Shown one piece after another: positions 44,256-52,979 of a stretch of 64,000 nucleotides of DNA. The notes below the pieces were generated by a model. That model saw nothing but the letters and a program-made list of their open reading frames with translations, was not told the origin of the DNA and did not search any database. This DNA comes from Poindextera sp963706385. Lineage in GTDB: Bacteria > Pseudomonadota > Alphaproteobacteria > Caulobacterales > Caulobacteraceae. Made by a program: the position numbers and the translations under genes. The stretch lies in the NCBI GenBank assembly GCA_963706385.1, contig OY970153.1, positions 2,790,001 through 2,854,000 of the forward strand, given 5' to 3'. Every line of letters begins with the position of its first letter. The stretch's first letter is position 1.

Positions 44256-46403
44256 CTACTTCAGGTAGTACTTGCTGAAATCCTTGTGGTAGTAGGTCTG
44301 GTAGCCGTAGCCGGCGTAGGACGGCGCCTGCACGTTGACCAGCGTCAGAGCGATTCCGGTGATCGGCGCGTTGACCGATTCCAGCAGATGTATGGCCGCG
44401 CGAACCGCGCGCAGCGGCGTTTGCCGCCAACGCACCAAGAGCGCCAGGGCGTCCACCTTCTGCGCCAGGATGCGGGTGTCGACCACGGGCAGAAGCGGCG
44501 GCGTGTCCAATATGATGGTGTCGAAGCGCGCCTTCAAATCGTCAAGAAACCTGTCCATCGCCGGGGAGGAGAAGGGCGATTTGGCCAGGTGGGAGCCGTT
44601 GGTCAGCGAGATGAAATAGGCGCCGCTCTTCTCGTCGAGGCGCAGGGCCTGGTCGATCGTGGCCTTGCCGTCGAGCACCTCGATCAATCCGACCTCGGGC
44701 TCGTGCCTCGACAACACGTTGACCGAGCGCCGGCGAAGGTCGCAGTCCACCAGAACCACCCGGGCGCCGCCCAGGGCCAGCACCCGGGTCAGGCAGATCG
44801 AGGTCGTGGTCTTTCCCTCCGCGGGCACGGCCGAGGTGACGGCGATGACCCGCACGCGCGCATCGGCCTCGCCGTAATCGAGGGTCGTGCTGACCCCCCG
44901 GAACGCCTCGGCGAAGCCGGACAACGGGTGCTGTATGACGGCCTCGATCGGGTTGTTGGTCTTGGGTTTGTCGATCGAGGACTTCAAGGTCGGGATCGAC
45001 CCCAGGAAGGGCAGGTTGAGCTGACCCTCCACGTCTTCGATCGAGCTCAGCCGCACATTCCATCGGTCGACGATGTAGGCGACGATCACCCCAAGGCCGA
45101 TGCCGGCGATGAGCCCGAGCAAGATGTTGAGCGGCTTGTTGGGCACGCTCGGCGTCGACGGCGCCGACGCCAGCGTATCGATTCGAGAATCGGCCTGGCT
45201 GATCGCCTGCTGCGTGGCGGTCACTTGGACCCGCGTCAGCACGGTCTCGTAAAGTTGGCGGGCCGCCTCGGCGTTTCTCTGCAATTCGGCGAGCTTCACC
45301 GAGGCGCTGTCACCTTGGATCAGCTGGCCGCGCGCCTTATCGACGCTGGCCTGAAGCGACGCCGTGCGCTCACGGGACACCTGCACCTCGGCGGTGAGGT
45401 TGGAGATGATCCGGTTGACCTCCGCCTGGATTTGGGCGTCGATGTCCGCCAACTGGTGCCGCGCGGTCTGCAGATCCGGATGTCGCGGGCCGTAGCGGCC
45501 CTGCAGGTCGGCCACCCGGGCGCTGATCTGGGCGCGTTGCTGGCGCAGCTCGCTGATCGTCGGCGAGCCCAGCGCCGCGCCGACGTCCTCGCCATGAGAT
45601 CCGTTTCTGAGCTGGTCTTGGGCCGCCGTCAGACGTCCTTGGGCCTCGGCCTCCATCATCCGCCCCGTCGCCAACTGCTGATCGAGCTCGGATATTTCCG
45701 CCTCGGTCAGGGCGGTGCCGTTGGTGTCCGAGCCCACGAGATTGTTCGCGGCCTTGTAAGCCTGGACGGCGACGTCCGCCGTCTCGACCTTCTGGCGCAT
45801 TTCGTTGATCTGCGCGTTCAGCAGCGTGTTGTCGGCGTTCGCCAATTCGATTTTCTGCTGAATTTGACGTTGGATGAAGGCGTTCGCGAAGGCGTTGGCG
45901 ATCGCGGCCGCCTTGGTCGGGCTGGCGTTGGTGAAGTTGACGTTCAACAGCAGCGTCTGGCCGACCCGCTTGACCTTCAGATCCTTGAGCACCTTGTCGA
46001 GCAGCGCGTCCCGCCGCAGCGCCGGACTGAGCGTTTGCTCCTTGGCGCTCAGGGCGTAGTCGGGATCCTTGTCGAGCTGCATCGTCGAGACGACCGAATC
46101 GACGACGGTGGGCGATTTCAGCGCCTCGACCTGGGTGTCCAGGGCCTGGTCGCGCGCCATGTCGCCCTGAACGGACGTGCTCGTCGGACCGATCGCTTCG
46201 TCCTTCGGCGCGTAGGACATGGTCGCCGTGGCGGTGTACCGCGGCTTCTGCATGAAGGTGAACGCGATGTCGCCCGCGAGTACGATCCCCGTCACCAGCA
46301 GCACGAGCGGAAGATGGCCCCGGACGCGCGCGATGGTGGCGGACAGGTCAAGGCTTGGGGCGAGCTCGCCCGGCGACCCCTCACTCACGTTTGCATCAAC
46401 CAT
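44256..46403 (-). CDS. polysaccharide co-polymerase / tyrosine autokinase (Wzc/ExoP type)
   Basis: 715 residues. A Wzz domain has two membrane segments (near residues 30-52 and 425-448) around a long periplasmic coiled coil. The C-terminal BY-kinase has Walker A AVPAEGKTTTS, Walker A' VVLVDCDLRRR and Walker B FDTIILDTPP, and ends in a tyrosine cluster (YAGYGYQTYYHKDFSKYYLK, seven Tyr). It sets chain length and export of the polysaccharide through phosphorylation cycles. The start ATG 46403 is clear. A PPP phosphatase gene is divergent and may oppose it. Confidence 0.95.
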   Translation of the reverse strand: MVDANVSEGSPGELAPSLDLSATIARVRGHLPLVLLVTGIVLAGDIAFTFMQKPRYTATATMSYAPKDEAIGPTSTSVQGDMARDQALDTQVEALKSPTVVDSVVSTMQLDKDPDYALSAKEQTLSPALRRDALLDKVLKDLKVKRVGQTLLLNVNFTNASPTKAAAIANAFANAFIQRQIQQKIELANADNTLLNAQINEMRQKVETADVAVQAYKAANNLVGSDTNGTALTEAEISELDQQLATGRMMEAEAQGRLTAAQDQLRNGSHGEDVGAALGSPTISELRQQRAQISARVADLQGRYGPRHPDLQTARHQLADIDAQIQAEVNRIISNLTAEVQVSRERTASLQASVDKARGQLIQGDSASVKLAELQRNAEAARQLYETVLTRVQVTATQQAISQADSRIDTLASAPSTPSVPNKPLNILLGLIAGIGLGVIVAYIVDRWNVRLSSIEDVEGQLNLPFLGSIPTLKSSIDKPKTNNPIEAVIQHPLSGFAEAFRGVSTTLDYGEADARVRVIAVTSAVPAEGKTTTSICLTRVLALGGARVVLVDCDLRRRSVNVLSRHEPEVGLIEVLDGKATIDQALRLDEKSGAYFISLTNGSHLAKSPFSSPAMDRFLDDLKARFDTIILDTPPLLPVVDTRILAQKVDALALLVRWRQTPLRAVRAAIHLLESVNAPITGIALTLVNVQAPSYAGYGYQTYYHKDFSKYYLK

Positions 46404-46733
46404 CGAGACTCCGGTTTTTTGTCTGGCGCGCGAGGCGCATGGTTCACTAAGTCACTAACCGAATGGTTTCCCAGTCAGAAGGAAATTCATCGCGGTGTCG
46501 CTCGTGTTCGATCGCGAGCAATTTCCGTTCCAATGGCGATGCGCGCGGACGAGGTGAGGTCCGAGCCGCCGAACCGTGGTAAGGTTCCATCAGCTTAACG
46601 GAAATGATGGCCGAACGGTGGTTGAGGAATCGATTGGGATGGTTGGACAAGGCGGCTTGGGTGGCCTTGGTCCGATGAAATGGGATTTGTTTGACGGGCT
46701 TGGGCGGCGTCGACGACTCGGAGCGGTCCAGCC
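46404..46733. other. 330-bp divergent promoter region (kinase and phosphatase)
   Basis: No gene seen. It separates the tyrosine kinase (minus) from the phosphatase (plus). Both starts face each other outward, so it should hold two promoters; no clear box pattern or repeat is visible. Confidence 0.4.
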
Positions 46734-47525
46734 ATGATCGGGTTCCGCCGTCCGGCGCCAAGGCGAGCCACGTCCGCTAGACCTGGAAATAGCGGTGAGC
46801 CCCGCTCCCGGATCTCCGGCACGGTCTATGCGATCGGGGATATCCATGGCCGGCTCGATTGTTTCGAGGCGATGATCCGGCTCATTCGCGCCGACGCCAC
46901 CGGGCTGGAGCATGACGCGGATCGGCCGACCATCGTGCTGCTGGGCGATCTGGTCGATCGGGGTCCGCAATCAGCGGGCTGCATCGAGCGCGCGATCGGC
47001 CTGCGCGAAGAGGATTGGTGCGAGGTCGAGCTCCTGAAGGGCAATCACGAGCAGGCGTTGCTGCAGTTTTTAGAGGATCCGGGGGTTGGTCCGTCCTGGA
47101 TTCAGTACGGCGGCGCCGAGACCCTTCTGTCCTACGGCGTGGACGTGAACCAAGCGGACGCCTCCAAGGGTTGGGCCGGCGTTCAAGCCCAGTTCGCCGG
47201 GGCGTTGCCGGAGGCGCACCGCCAGGCCGTCGAAGGCATGAAGTTGTGGTACGAACGCGACGACTACCTGTTCGTCCATGCCGGGGTGCGACCGGGTCTG
47301 ACGATCGAGCAGCAGACGGAAACCGACCTGCTTTGGATCCGGCGGGATTTCTCCAGCGTCGAATGCCCCTATCCGGGAAGAGTCGTCGTCCATGGACATA
47401 CGCCCAGGCGCGAGCCCGATCTGAAGCGTTGGAGAATCGGGGTCGACACCGGCGCCTATTCATCCGGCGTGCTGACCGCGATCAGGTTGCGGGGGACCGA
47501 GCGGATGGTGATCCAGGCGCTATAG
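46734..47525 (+). CDS. metallophosphoesterase, PPP-family protein phosphatase
   Basis: 263 residues. The PPP signatures are complete: GDIHGR, GDLVDRGP and KGNHE. These metal-dependent enzymes remove phosphate from Ser/Thr (sometimes Tyr) residues or from Ap4A-like substrates. The N-terminal 28 residues are Arg/Pro-rich and may not all be translated; an alternative start is not obvious. It is divergent from the tyrosine autokinase, hinting that it reverses that kinase. The TAG stop (47523-47525) is supplied by palindromic repeat A copy 4. Confidence 0.9.
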   Translation: MIGFRRPAPRRATSARPGNSGEPRSRISGTVYAIGDIHGRLDCFEAMIRLIRADATGLEHDADRPTIVLLGDLVDRGPQSAGCIERAIGLREEDWCEVELLKGNHEQALLQFLEDPGVGPSWIQYGGAETLLSYGVDVNQADASKGWAGVQAQFAGALPEAHRQAVEGMKLWYERDDYLFVHAGVRPGLTIEQQTETDLLWIRRDFSSVECPYPGRVVVHGHTPRREPDLKRWRIGVDTGAYSSGVLTAIRLRGTERMVIQAL

Positions 47526-47573
47526 AGCGTGATAGCCGAAAGTGTATGCGGTTTCGGCGGCCGCCACGCTCCA
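47523..47573. repeat. palindromic repeat family A, copy 4
   Basis: 51 bp, opposite orientation to copy 3: TAGAGCGTG at the left and CACGCTCCA at the right, inner GCCGAAA/TTTCGGC. Its first TAG is the stop codon of the phosphatase gene. Confidence 0.85.
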
Positions 47574-47589
47574 AACTTTTGAACTAGAG

Positions 47590-48891
47590 CTAGCGCTGGA
47601 GGACCACGCCGAGGCTGCCGCGCACCTCGTTGAACGACGGCCCTCTGGTCGCCACCGGGCCCGACGAGGTTCGATCGCTGAATCCGATCGTGGCGTTGAC
47701 CCCGAGGTTCCGATCGATGAAGTAGGTTCCCCGCGCTTGCAGGCCGCCAGCCGTATCCGATCGGGTTATCCCGACGAAGTCATCCCGCTCGATGTGGGCG
47801 ATCGCGCTCAAGATAATGTTCTGCCTCAGTTCATAATCGGCCTGGAGCGAAATTTCATTATCGAAATAGCCGCTGGCGTTGCTGAATGCGGCGTCGTCAA
47901 CCAAGCGTTGGGCGATCAGGGTGAGCGTCAGCACTTGAGCGGGGAAGTACTCCACCTTCGCCGAGACGGCCATGCCATCAAGCGCGTGAAACAGCGCCGA
48001 GCGGTAACTGCGATCGATGTACCCGACCCCCAATTCGCCGCGCAACAAGTTGGTGATATCGAAATTCACGCCGGTGAGCAGTCGCGGTTCGTCATAATCG
48101 CGCCGGAGGGCCGGGGCGCCGTTCAGATAGGTTCCCGAGCTATAGATCACACGCGCGAAGACGGCCGCGTCGGGGCTGAGCGCGTAATCGACACGCCCGC
48201 CCACGCGAGCCACATCGATGTCCCGCGTAGTTTCGATGACGGAGCCGCCGCCGATCTGCGGCACGTTGACATAGGTGAAATGCCGGAAATCCGCGTCCAG
48301 CGCCACGCGTATCCTGTCGGCGCCGTAGAGCCCCCGCGCATAAGCGCCTTGGACGTTGACGGGGACCGGCTTGATGGCCAGGCTTTGGGTCAATGCCCCG
48401 CCGGGTTCCTCGTAGTATAGGTCCGCGTAGGCTCCGAGGGCGATGTAGGAATCGCCGTGAACGTCCACGTGGCCGTCGACCCGCGTCGACCAGCTCGTCT
48501 GATCCTGGGAATGATCGCGCGCGAAGGTCTGGTTCTCCGCCGCGACGGATGCCGTGAGACTATGGCGCCCCCAATTGCTCTGAGCGATGATGGACGGACC
48601 GGTGACGAGCGCGACATCTGATATCGGGTCACGCGGTTTCGCCAGCACGTTGTCCGAAGCCAGTCCGCCAAGCTCAAGCTTCGGGAACAGGGTGAAGCCT
48701 CCGGCGAGGATGCCGACCGCGTCATAGTCGGGTCGCGGGCGCTCCGTGACGCTGACGTTCTTGCCCCGGCCATAGAATTGAGGAAGCCCGAAATCGGTCG
48801 AGTCATCGAGGTTCTGAGCCAGCGCTTGTCCGGCGGCGAACAAGCCGCCCCCCACCAACAACGCGATCGACAGTAGGCGTTTCGGGTCCAT
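47590..48891 (-). CDS. outer-membrane beta-barrel protein of the exopolysaccharide locus (BBP2-like)
   Basis: 433 residues with a signal peptide (1-25, ending GQALAQ). The remainder is a series of alternating amphipathic strands in a repeated pattern typical of the putative beta-barrel porin 2 family found beside OPX genes. In Myxococcus, integral barrels of this kind (Wzp proteins) pair with short OPX proteins that lack their own outer-membrane helix to export polysaccharide. It lies 59 bp downstream of such a short OPX gene. Name from context; the family is recalled, not searched. Confidence 0.82.
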   Translation of the reverse strand: MDPKRLLSIALLVGGGLFAAGQALAQNLDDSTDFGLPQFYGRGKNVSVTERPRPDYDAVGILAGGFTLFPKLELGGLASDNVLAKPRDPISDVALVTGPSIIAQSNWGRHSLTASVAAENQTFARDHSQDQTSWSTRVDGHVDVHGDSYIALGAYADLYYEEPGGALTQSLAIKPVPVNVQGAYARGLYGADRIRVALDADFRHFTYVNVPQIGGGSVIETTRDIDVARVGGRVDYALSPDAAVFARVIYSSGTYLNGAPALRRDYDEPRLLTGVNFDITNLLRGELGVGYIDRSYRSALFHALDGMAVSAKVEYFPAQVLTLTLIAQRLVDDAAFSNASGYFDNEISLQADYELRQNIILSAIAHIERDDFVGITRSDTAGGLQARGTYFIDRNLGVNATIGFSDRTSSGPVATRGPSFNEVRGSLGVVLQR

Positions 48892-48950
48892 AGCTGCTCC
48901 CCCATGCGTTCGAACGGCCCGGCCTTGGCAAACGCGGCCGCGACCGACCG

Positions 48951-49532
48951 CTAAAAATAACGCTCGCCAATACGAATGGTGTCGCCGGGCTCCAACGGCA
49001 GATCCGACGTTATCGTGTATTTGGTTTCCTTGGATTGCCCCTCATGCCGCAGATAAACGTGCTTTTGATCCGCGCGATAAGTGAATCCGTTCGCCGTTGC
49101 GACCGCTTTCATCACGGTGAGGGCGGCGGTATAGGGATAGTTTCCAGGTTTGTTCACCTCGCCGAAGATAAAATACGGGCGAAATTCCAGGACATCGATG
49201 CTCACTTGCGGCGACTTGAGATACCCATCGCTCAAGCGCTGTTCTATGTCTTGGCGAATCTCCGCCGTGGTTCGACCGGTCGCGGGAACAGCCCCGATCA
49301 AGGGGAGCGAGAGGGCGCCGTCGGAATTGACCACGAATTCACCGGACAGGTCCGGTTCGTTGTAGACCAGCAGCCGAATCTTGTCCGCCGCGCCAAGCCG
49401 GTAGTCAGTCAGCTTGTCCGAGACCGAGGCCGTCGTCGGCGCCGGGGCGAGCGGCTGGGCGATGGACGCTCCGGCGCAGGCCGCCAAGATCACCGCCCCC
49501 AGGAACAAGCCTCGCGAGAGTCCGAGGATCAT
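48951..49532 (-). CDS. polysaccharide export lipoprotein, short OPX (Wza/HfsD-like)
   Basis: 193 residues. A lipobox (ILAAC, Cys19) predicts lipid anchoring. The Poly_export domain (YRLGAADKIRLLVYNEPDLSGEFVVNSDGALSLPLIGAV..G) and one SLBB segment (FIFGEVNKPGNYPYTAALTVMKAVATANGFTYRAD) follow. The protein ends after this, without the C-terminal outer-membrane helix of full-length Wza. It is probably in one transcript with the downstream barrel gene. It forms the periplasmic part of the export channel together with the co-polymerase. Confidence 0.92.
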   Translation of the reverse strand: MILGLSRGLFLGAVILAACAGASIAQPLAPAPTTASVSDKLTDYRLGAADKIRLLVYNEPDLSGEFVVNSDGALSLPLIGAVPATGRTTAEIRQDIEQRLSDGYLKSPQVSIDVLEFRPYFIFGEVNKPGNYPYTAALTVMKAVATANGFTYRADQKHVYLRHEGQSKETKYTITSDLPLEPGDTIRIGERYF

Positions 49533-50029
49533 GCGTCACGCCTCCTTCAACAATCGAATTCCTAGTGGTCTCGCCACATTCACGCAATCCGTCCGCCACG
49601 ATGCACGATTCGGGCCTGGATCATTGCGGCGCGTCGAGCGCGGTCGGCTAAAAGCGCTCATGAGGGTCTCGACCTTGGGCGCCATGCGCTCGACACCGCG
49701 GCGGCCGGGCTTGGAGGCGTCGCGCCGCGCCGCATGCGGGCCGCGGGCGCGTGCCAAAGATCATAAGAAATTGACGTTATTGCGACCGAGGCGCTGCTTC
49801 GGTCTGAGAATGCGCCCCAAAATGGAACGGCGGCTTCGCTTGCGACTTTCCCGACACTCGCGTCAACCGGTCCGGGTCCGGCGCTGGGCGTCAATCTGCC
49901 GTGGCGGCGGCGCGCGCGTGGCTATATACAAGGGCATGGGTTGGGGTGGTTGCTCGCACATGGCGATGGCGACGGGCTGGGCGCGGGCTCGCTCGCCCCG
50001 ATGCGACGGGTTCACCAGCGGGTGCGCCG
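49533..50029. other. 497-bp divergent gap in the exopolysaccharide locus
   Basis: Separates the OPX gene (minus) from the glycosyltransferase (plus). Long in-frame stretches here are GC-driven and antisense to nothing conserved, so I see no gene. No strong palindrome was found. It should contain divergent promoters. Confidence 0.4.
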
Positions 50030-51169
50030 ATGATTGAGCTGTGTCTCGGTCTGGCCCTCATTTGTTTCCTGTTGGCGGTCCATCCCTACACAACCTACCC
50101 GATCTCGCTGATGATGATTCGCAAGCGACCGCTTCTGCGGCCGGCGCCGGGTGGGACTAGGCCCACGATGGCGATCTTTATGTCGGCCTACAACGAAGAG
50201 CGGGTGATCGAGGCCAAGGTCCGGAGTTTGCTCGCCGCGAGCGAGGCCTATGGCCCGGCCCAAATTTACATCTATGTCGATGGCTCGTCCGATCGCACCG
50301 CCGAGCGGCTCGAACGGTATCGCGATCGGCTGACCATCGTCGTATCGGACGAGCGCCTCGGCAAGACCGTGGGGCTGAAGCGGTTGGTGGAGAATACCGA
50401 CGCCGAACTCCTGGCCTTCACCGACGCCAATGTGGAAGTTCCGCGCGACGCCTTGATCAACCTGGTCGAGGCGATGCGGGACCCCGACGTCTGCGCGGCC
50501 TCGGCGCGGCTGACCTACACCAACGCGGGCGAATCGGGGATCAGCGCCTCGGGGGCGATCTATTGGAACATCGAGGAATTCATCAAATCGCTCGAGTCGG
50601 ACACCATCGGCTTGATCGGCGTGGACGGGGCGCTGTTCGTCATCGAGCGGTCGGCCTACACGCCGCCGCCCGACGAATTGATCGACGATCTCTATCTGTC
50701 GATGTGCGCCTTGCTGACCGGCAAACGGGTGGTTTCGACGCAAACGGTTCAGGTCAAGGAGCGCGGCGCGGCGCGATGGGACGAGGAATTCCAGCGCAAG
50801 GCCCGCATCTCCTGCCAGGCGATCAACGTGCACCGCGCCCTGTGGACCAGGCTTCGAAAGGCGCGGCCTGGCCTGCTCTACGGCTATCTTTCGCATCGCT
50901 TCCTGAAGTGGATGACGCCGTTCAACCTGCTGTTCGCCGCATCCTTCCTGCTCGCGGGCCTATGGCTCAGGTTTGGTCACATAGCGCCCCTCGCCCTCGC
51001 GGAACTGCTGGCGGCGCTGTTGGTCGGCGCCTGGGTCAATCTGCCGGGCTTCAGAATAGTTCTGGCGGCCATCATCGCCCTGGCCGGCGTCGCCTATGGC
51101 GTGCTCGAGGCCGTCTTCGCGGGGCGCACCTATTCGACCTGGACCCCGGCGTCGACGGTGCGGGACTGA
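50030..51169 (+). CDS. glycosyltransferase family 2 with membrane segments
   Basis: 379 residues from ATG 50030; a longer in-frame extension from 49901 adds Arg/Trp-rich residues unlike the family. An N-terminal membrane helix (MIELCLGLALICFLLAVHPYTTYP) is followed by the GT-A core: MSAYNEERVIEAKVRSLL, VDGSSDRTAE, FTDANVEVPRDAL, GVDGALFVIER and DDLYLSM, and then C-terminal membrane helices after LKWMTPFNLLF. It transfers a sugar to the growing lipid-linked repeat on the cytosolic face. Confidence 0.92.
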   Translation: MIELCLGLALICFLLAVHPYTTYPISLMMIRKRPLLRPAPGGTRPTMAIFMSAYNEERVIEAKVRSLLAASEAYGPAQIYIYVDGSSDRTAERLERYRDRLTIVVSDERLGKTVGLKRLVENTDAELLAFTDANVEVPRDALINLVEAMRDPDVCAASARLTYTNAGESGISASGAIYWNIEEFIKSLESDTIGLIGVDGALFVIERSAYTPPPDELIDDLYLSMCALLTGKRVVSTQTVQVKERGAARWDEEFQRKARISCQAINVHRALWTRLRKARPGLLYGYLSHRFLKWMTPFNLLFAASFLLAGLWLRFGHIAPLALAELLAALLVGAWVNLPGFRIVLAAIIALAGVAYGVLEAVFAGRTYSTWTPASTVRD

Positions 51170-51304
51170 CGGCTGGCTCGGCTAGGCTAGGCCAAATATG
51201 CTAGCAGGCCGCTCGCCTGTTTGGCGAACGGCCTGCCGCCGAGCGGCGTCGACTGGCCAGCCGGGGGGAGAGCGGGCTAGCCGACTTCCGCGTCCACGCT
51301 CACG

Positions 51305-52612
51305 TCAGGTATTGGGCAGCGGACCGACCTGACTGGTGTTGATGTTTTGGAAACCGCAGAAGGAAGTCGGCGCCGCCGATTGAACGACGTAGTTTCCGGC
51401 GCTCGGATTCACGAAGTAGGGGTTGGTGTTTAAGGGGTTCGTGTCAACGATCGCACCGATGTTCGGCATCGATCCTTTTGTATCCCAGTAAATATTTTTG
51501 TAATCGGAAGGAGCCGTTCCGGTTCCAGAGTCTCTCCACACACTGATTGGCGGAGATCCGGAAGAATATGATATGTTACAAGATATAACATTTTGGGTCA
51601 TCGGGGATGAGCCCTCGCTTTGGTAAAGACCAACGGCGTAATTCGTGCTGACGTCAAATATATTATTGACAACGGTATTGTTGCTTCCGCCGTGGGTAAG
51701 GAACGTGTATTGTCCGGACCCGTATACGATATTGTTTTTTATGAGCGCATTAGACAAGAAATCGTCGAGATATATCCCGGCCGATTCGGCGGTGAGTTTG
51801 CCGTAATTTGAAACAATATTATTGCTCAATACAATGTTTGTGTTCGATTGGGCTCGGTCGTTGGCGTGAATTCCGCCGCAGTCGGCGACAACCGTGCATG
51901 TGGTATGGACCCAATTGCTGTCGATCAGCAAATTGCTGATATTGTCCCCAGCGGCCGTGGCGACATCGATTCCGTCGCCTTGCACATTTTGAACGATATT
52001 GTGGGTGATTTTCCCGTTCACGAAGCTGTTCATGGTCTGGATGCCGGCTTGGTTCCAGGCGGTGGCGTGAATGTTCTGTATCGTATTGCTGTCGATCGTC
52101 ACGCCGGACACGATCTGAACCAGGATGCCGCTGGTGGCGAAGTTCTGCAGGGTCAGCCAGCGGACCGTGGCGTTATTGGCGTGGATGTAGAATCCCTCGG
52201 CGGTCGACCCGCCGCCGTCGAGCACCGGCGTCTGGCCGGGATAGGCCAGCCAGCTTTCGCCGGCGTCGGCGGCTCTCAGAATCACTGGTGCGGCGCGGAG
52301 ATAGATCCCGCCTAACAGGTAGGTGGTTTTAGTCGTCGAGGCCTGCATGGCGGCCTGGGCCTTTTCCAGCGTCTTAAACGGCGCCGTCGCGGACAGACCG
52401 TTATTGGTGTCCGCCCCGTTCGGGGAGACGTACCAGGCCGGGCTGAGCGCGGTGCTGGTGCTGGCGGTGGTGGTGGTCGACGAGGGGCGCGTCGACCTGA
52501 CGAATCTCGGCGCCGACACCGCCGCGGTGGAGGTGGCGGGGAGCGAGGTGGTGGCCGCGAAGACAAGGGCCAGCAGAGACGCTGAAGCCCGGAGATGTTT
52601 CGTTGTGCGCAT
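51305..52612 (-). CDS. secreted right-handed beta-helix protein
   Basis: 435 residues from ATG 52612. A signal peptide (about residues 5-31) precedes a Ser/Thr-rich linker and a DUF1565-like start (WYVSPNGADTNNGLSATAPFKTLEKAQAAM). It continues with parallel beta-helix repeats rich in NN, NI and NT turns (NIVQNVQGDGIDV, NNIVSNYG, KNNIVYGSG, VVNNIFDV). Such folds are carbohydrate-active: lyases, epimerases or adhesins. The central part (51480-51850) is visibly AT-rich against its neighbours, hinting at foreign origin. Its role in an exopolysaccharide locus would be polymer modification or cleavage. Confidence 0.88.
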   Translation of the reverse strand: MRTTKHLRASASLLALVFAATTSLPATSTAAVSAPRFVRSTRPSSTTTTASTSTALSPAWYVSPNGADTNNGLSATAPFKTLEKAQAAMQASTTKTTYLLGGIYLRAAPVILRAADAGESWLAYPGQTPVLDGGGSTAEGFYIHANNATVRWLTLQNFATSGILVQIVSGVTIDSNTIQNIHATAWNQAGIQTMNSFVNGKITHNIVQNVQGDGIDVATAAGDNISNLLIDSNWVHTTCTVVADCGGIHANDRAQSNTNIVLSNNIVSNYGKLTAESAGIYLDDFLSNALIKNNIVYGSGQYTFLTHGGSNNTVVNNIFDVSTNYAVGLYQSEGSSPMTQNVISCNISYSSGSPPISVWRDSGTGTAPSDYKNIYWDTKGSMPNIGAIVDTNPLNTNPYFVNPSAGNYVVQSAAPTSFCGFQNINTSQVGPLPNT

Positions 52613-52979
52613 CGAAGCTTGGTCCTTGAGATGACGAGTGAAGCTCGAGGTCACAATCTATTCATATCTGCATAAATGATTACTCAATTATATTAGTAAA
52701 CATTAAGTTAAAATGTTAAGTTACGATGATTGAAATGAATAAAGGTAACAGCATGACAACATTGAGGCGTAATAATGGCTTGGCGTTAGCTGCGTGATGG
52801 ACTCGTCAACGGGATTTCGCGCCATGAACCCTCAGGGGGTCGGCGCCGATCGCGGGCCATCGACATGATTTTTGGCCGCGATGCCCGCGGCTGATCGCCC
52901 GATCGATCGGGCGATAACCATAAATTAACCAAAATTGCCCAATTGAGTGATGGCGGATTTGGCCGTTCCCTGACTCCAG
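52613..52979. promoter_or_regulatory. AT-rich divergent promoter region with direct repeat and perfect palindrome
   Basis: The 367-bp gap between the beta-helix gene (minus) and the secretin (plus) is strongly AT-rich at 52655-52765. A direct repeat TTAAGTTA occurs at 52703-52710 and 52716-52723. A 22-bp perfect palindrome with half-site ATCGCCCGATC lies at 52894-52915. These suit binding of a dimeric or MucR/Ros-like regulator; no regulator gene is in the window's right half. Confidence 0.6.

Noticed and set aside
44286..46598. 770-residue plus-strand frame
   Set aside because: Antisense to the Wzc-type kinase, which has all Walker motifs; not a gene.
52655..52765. CtrA boxes (TTAA-N7-TTAA)
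   Set aside because: AT-rich TTAA words are present, but the spacing is 9 or 4 rather than 7.
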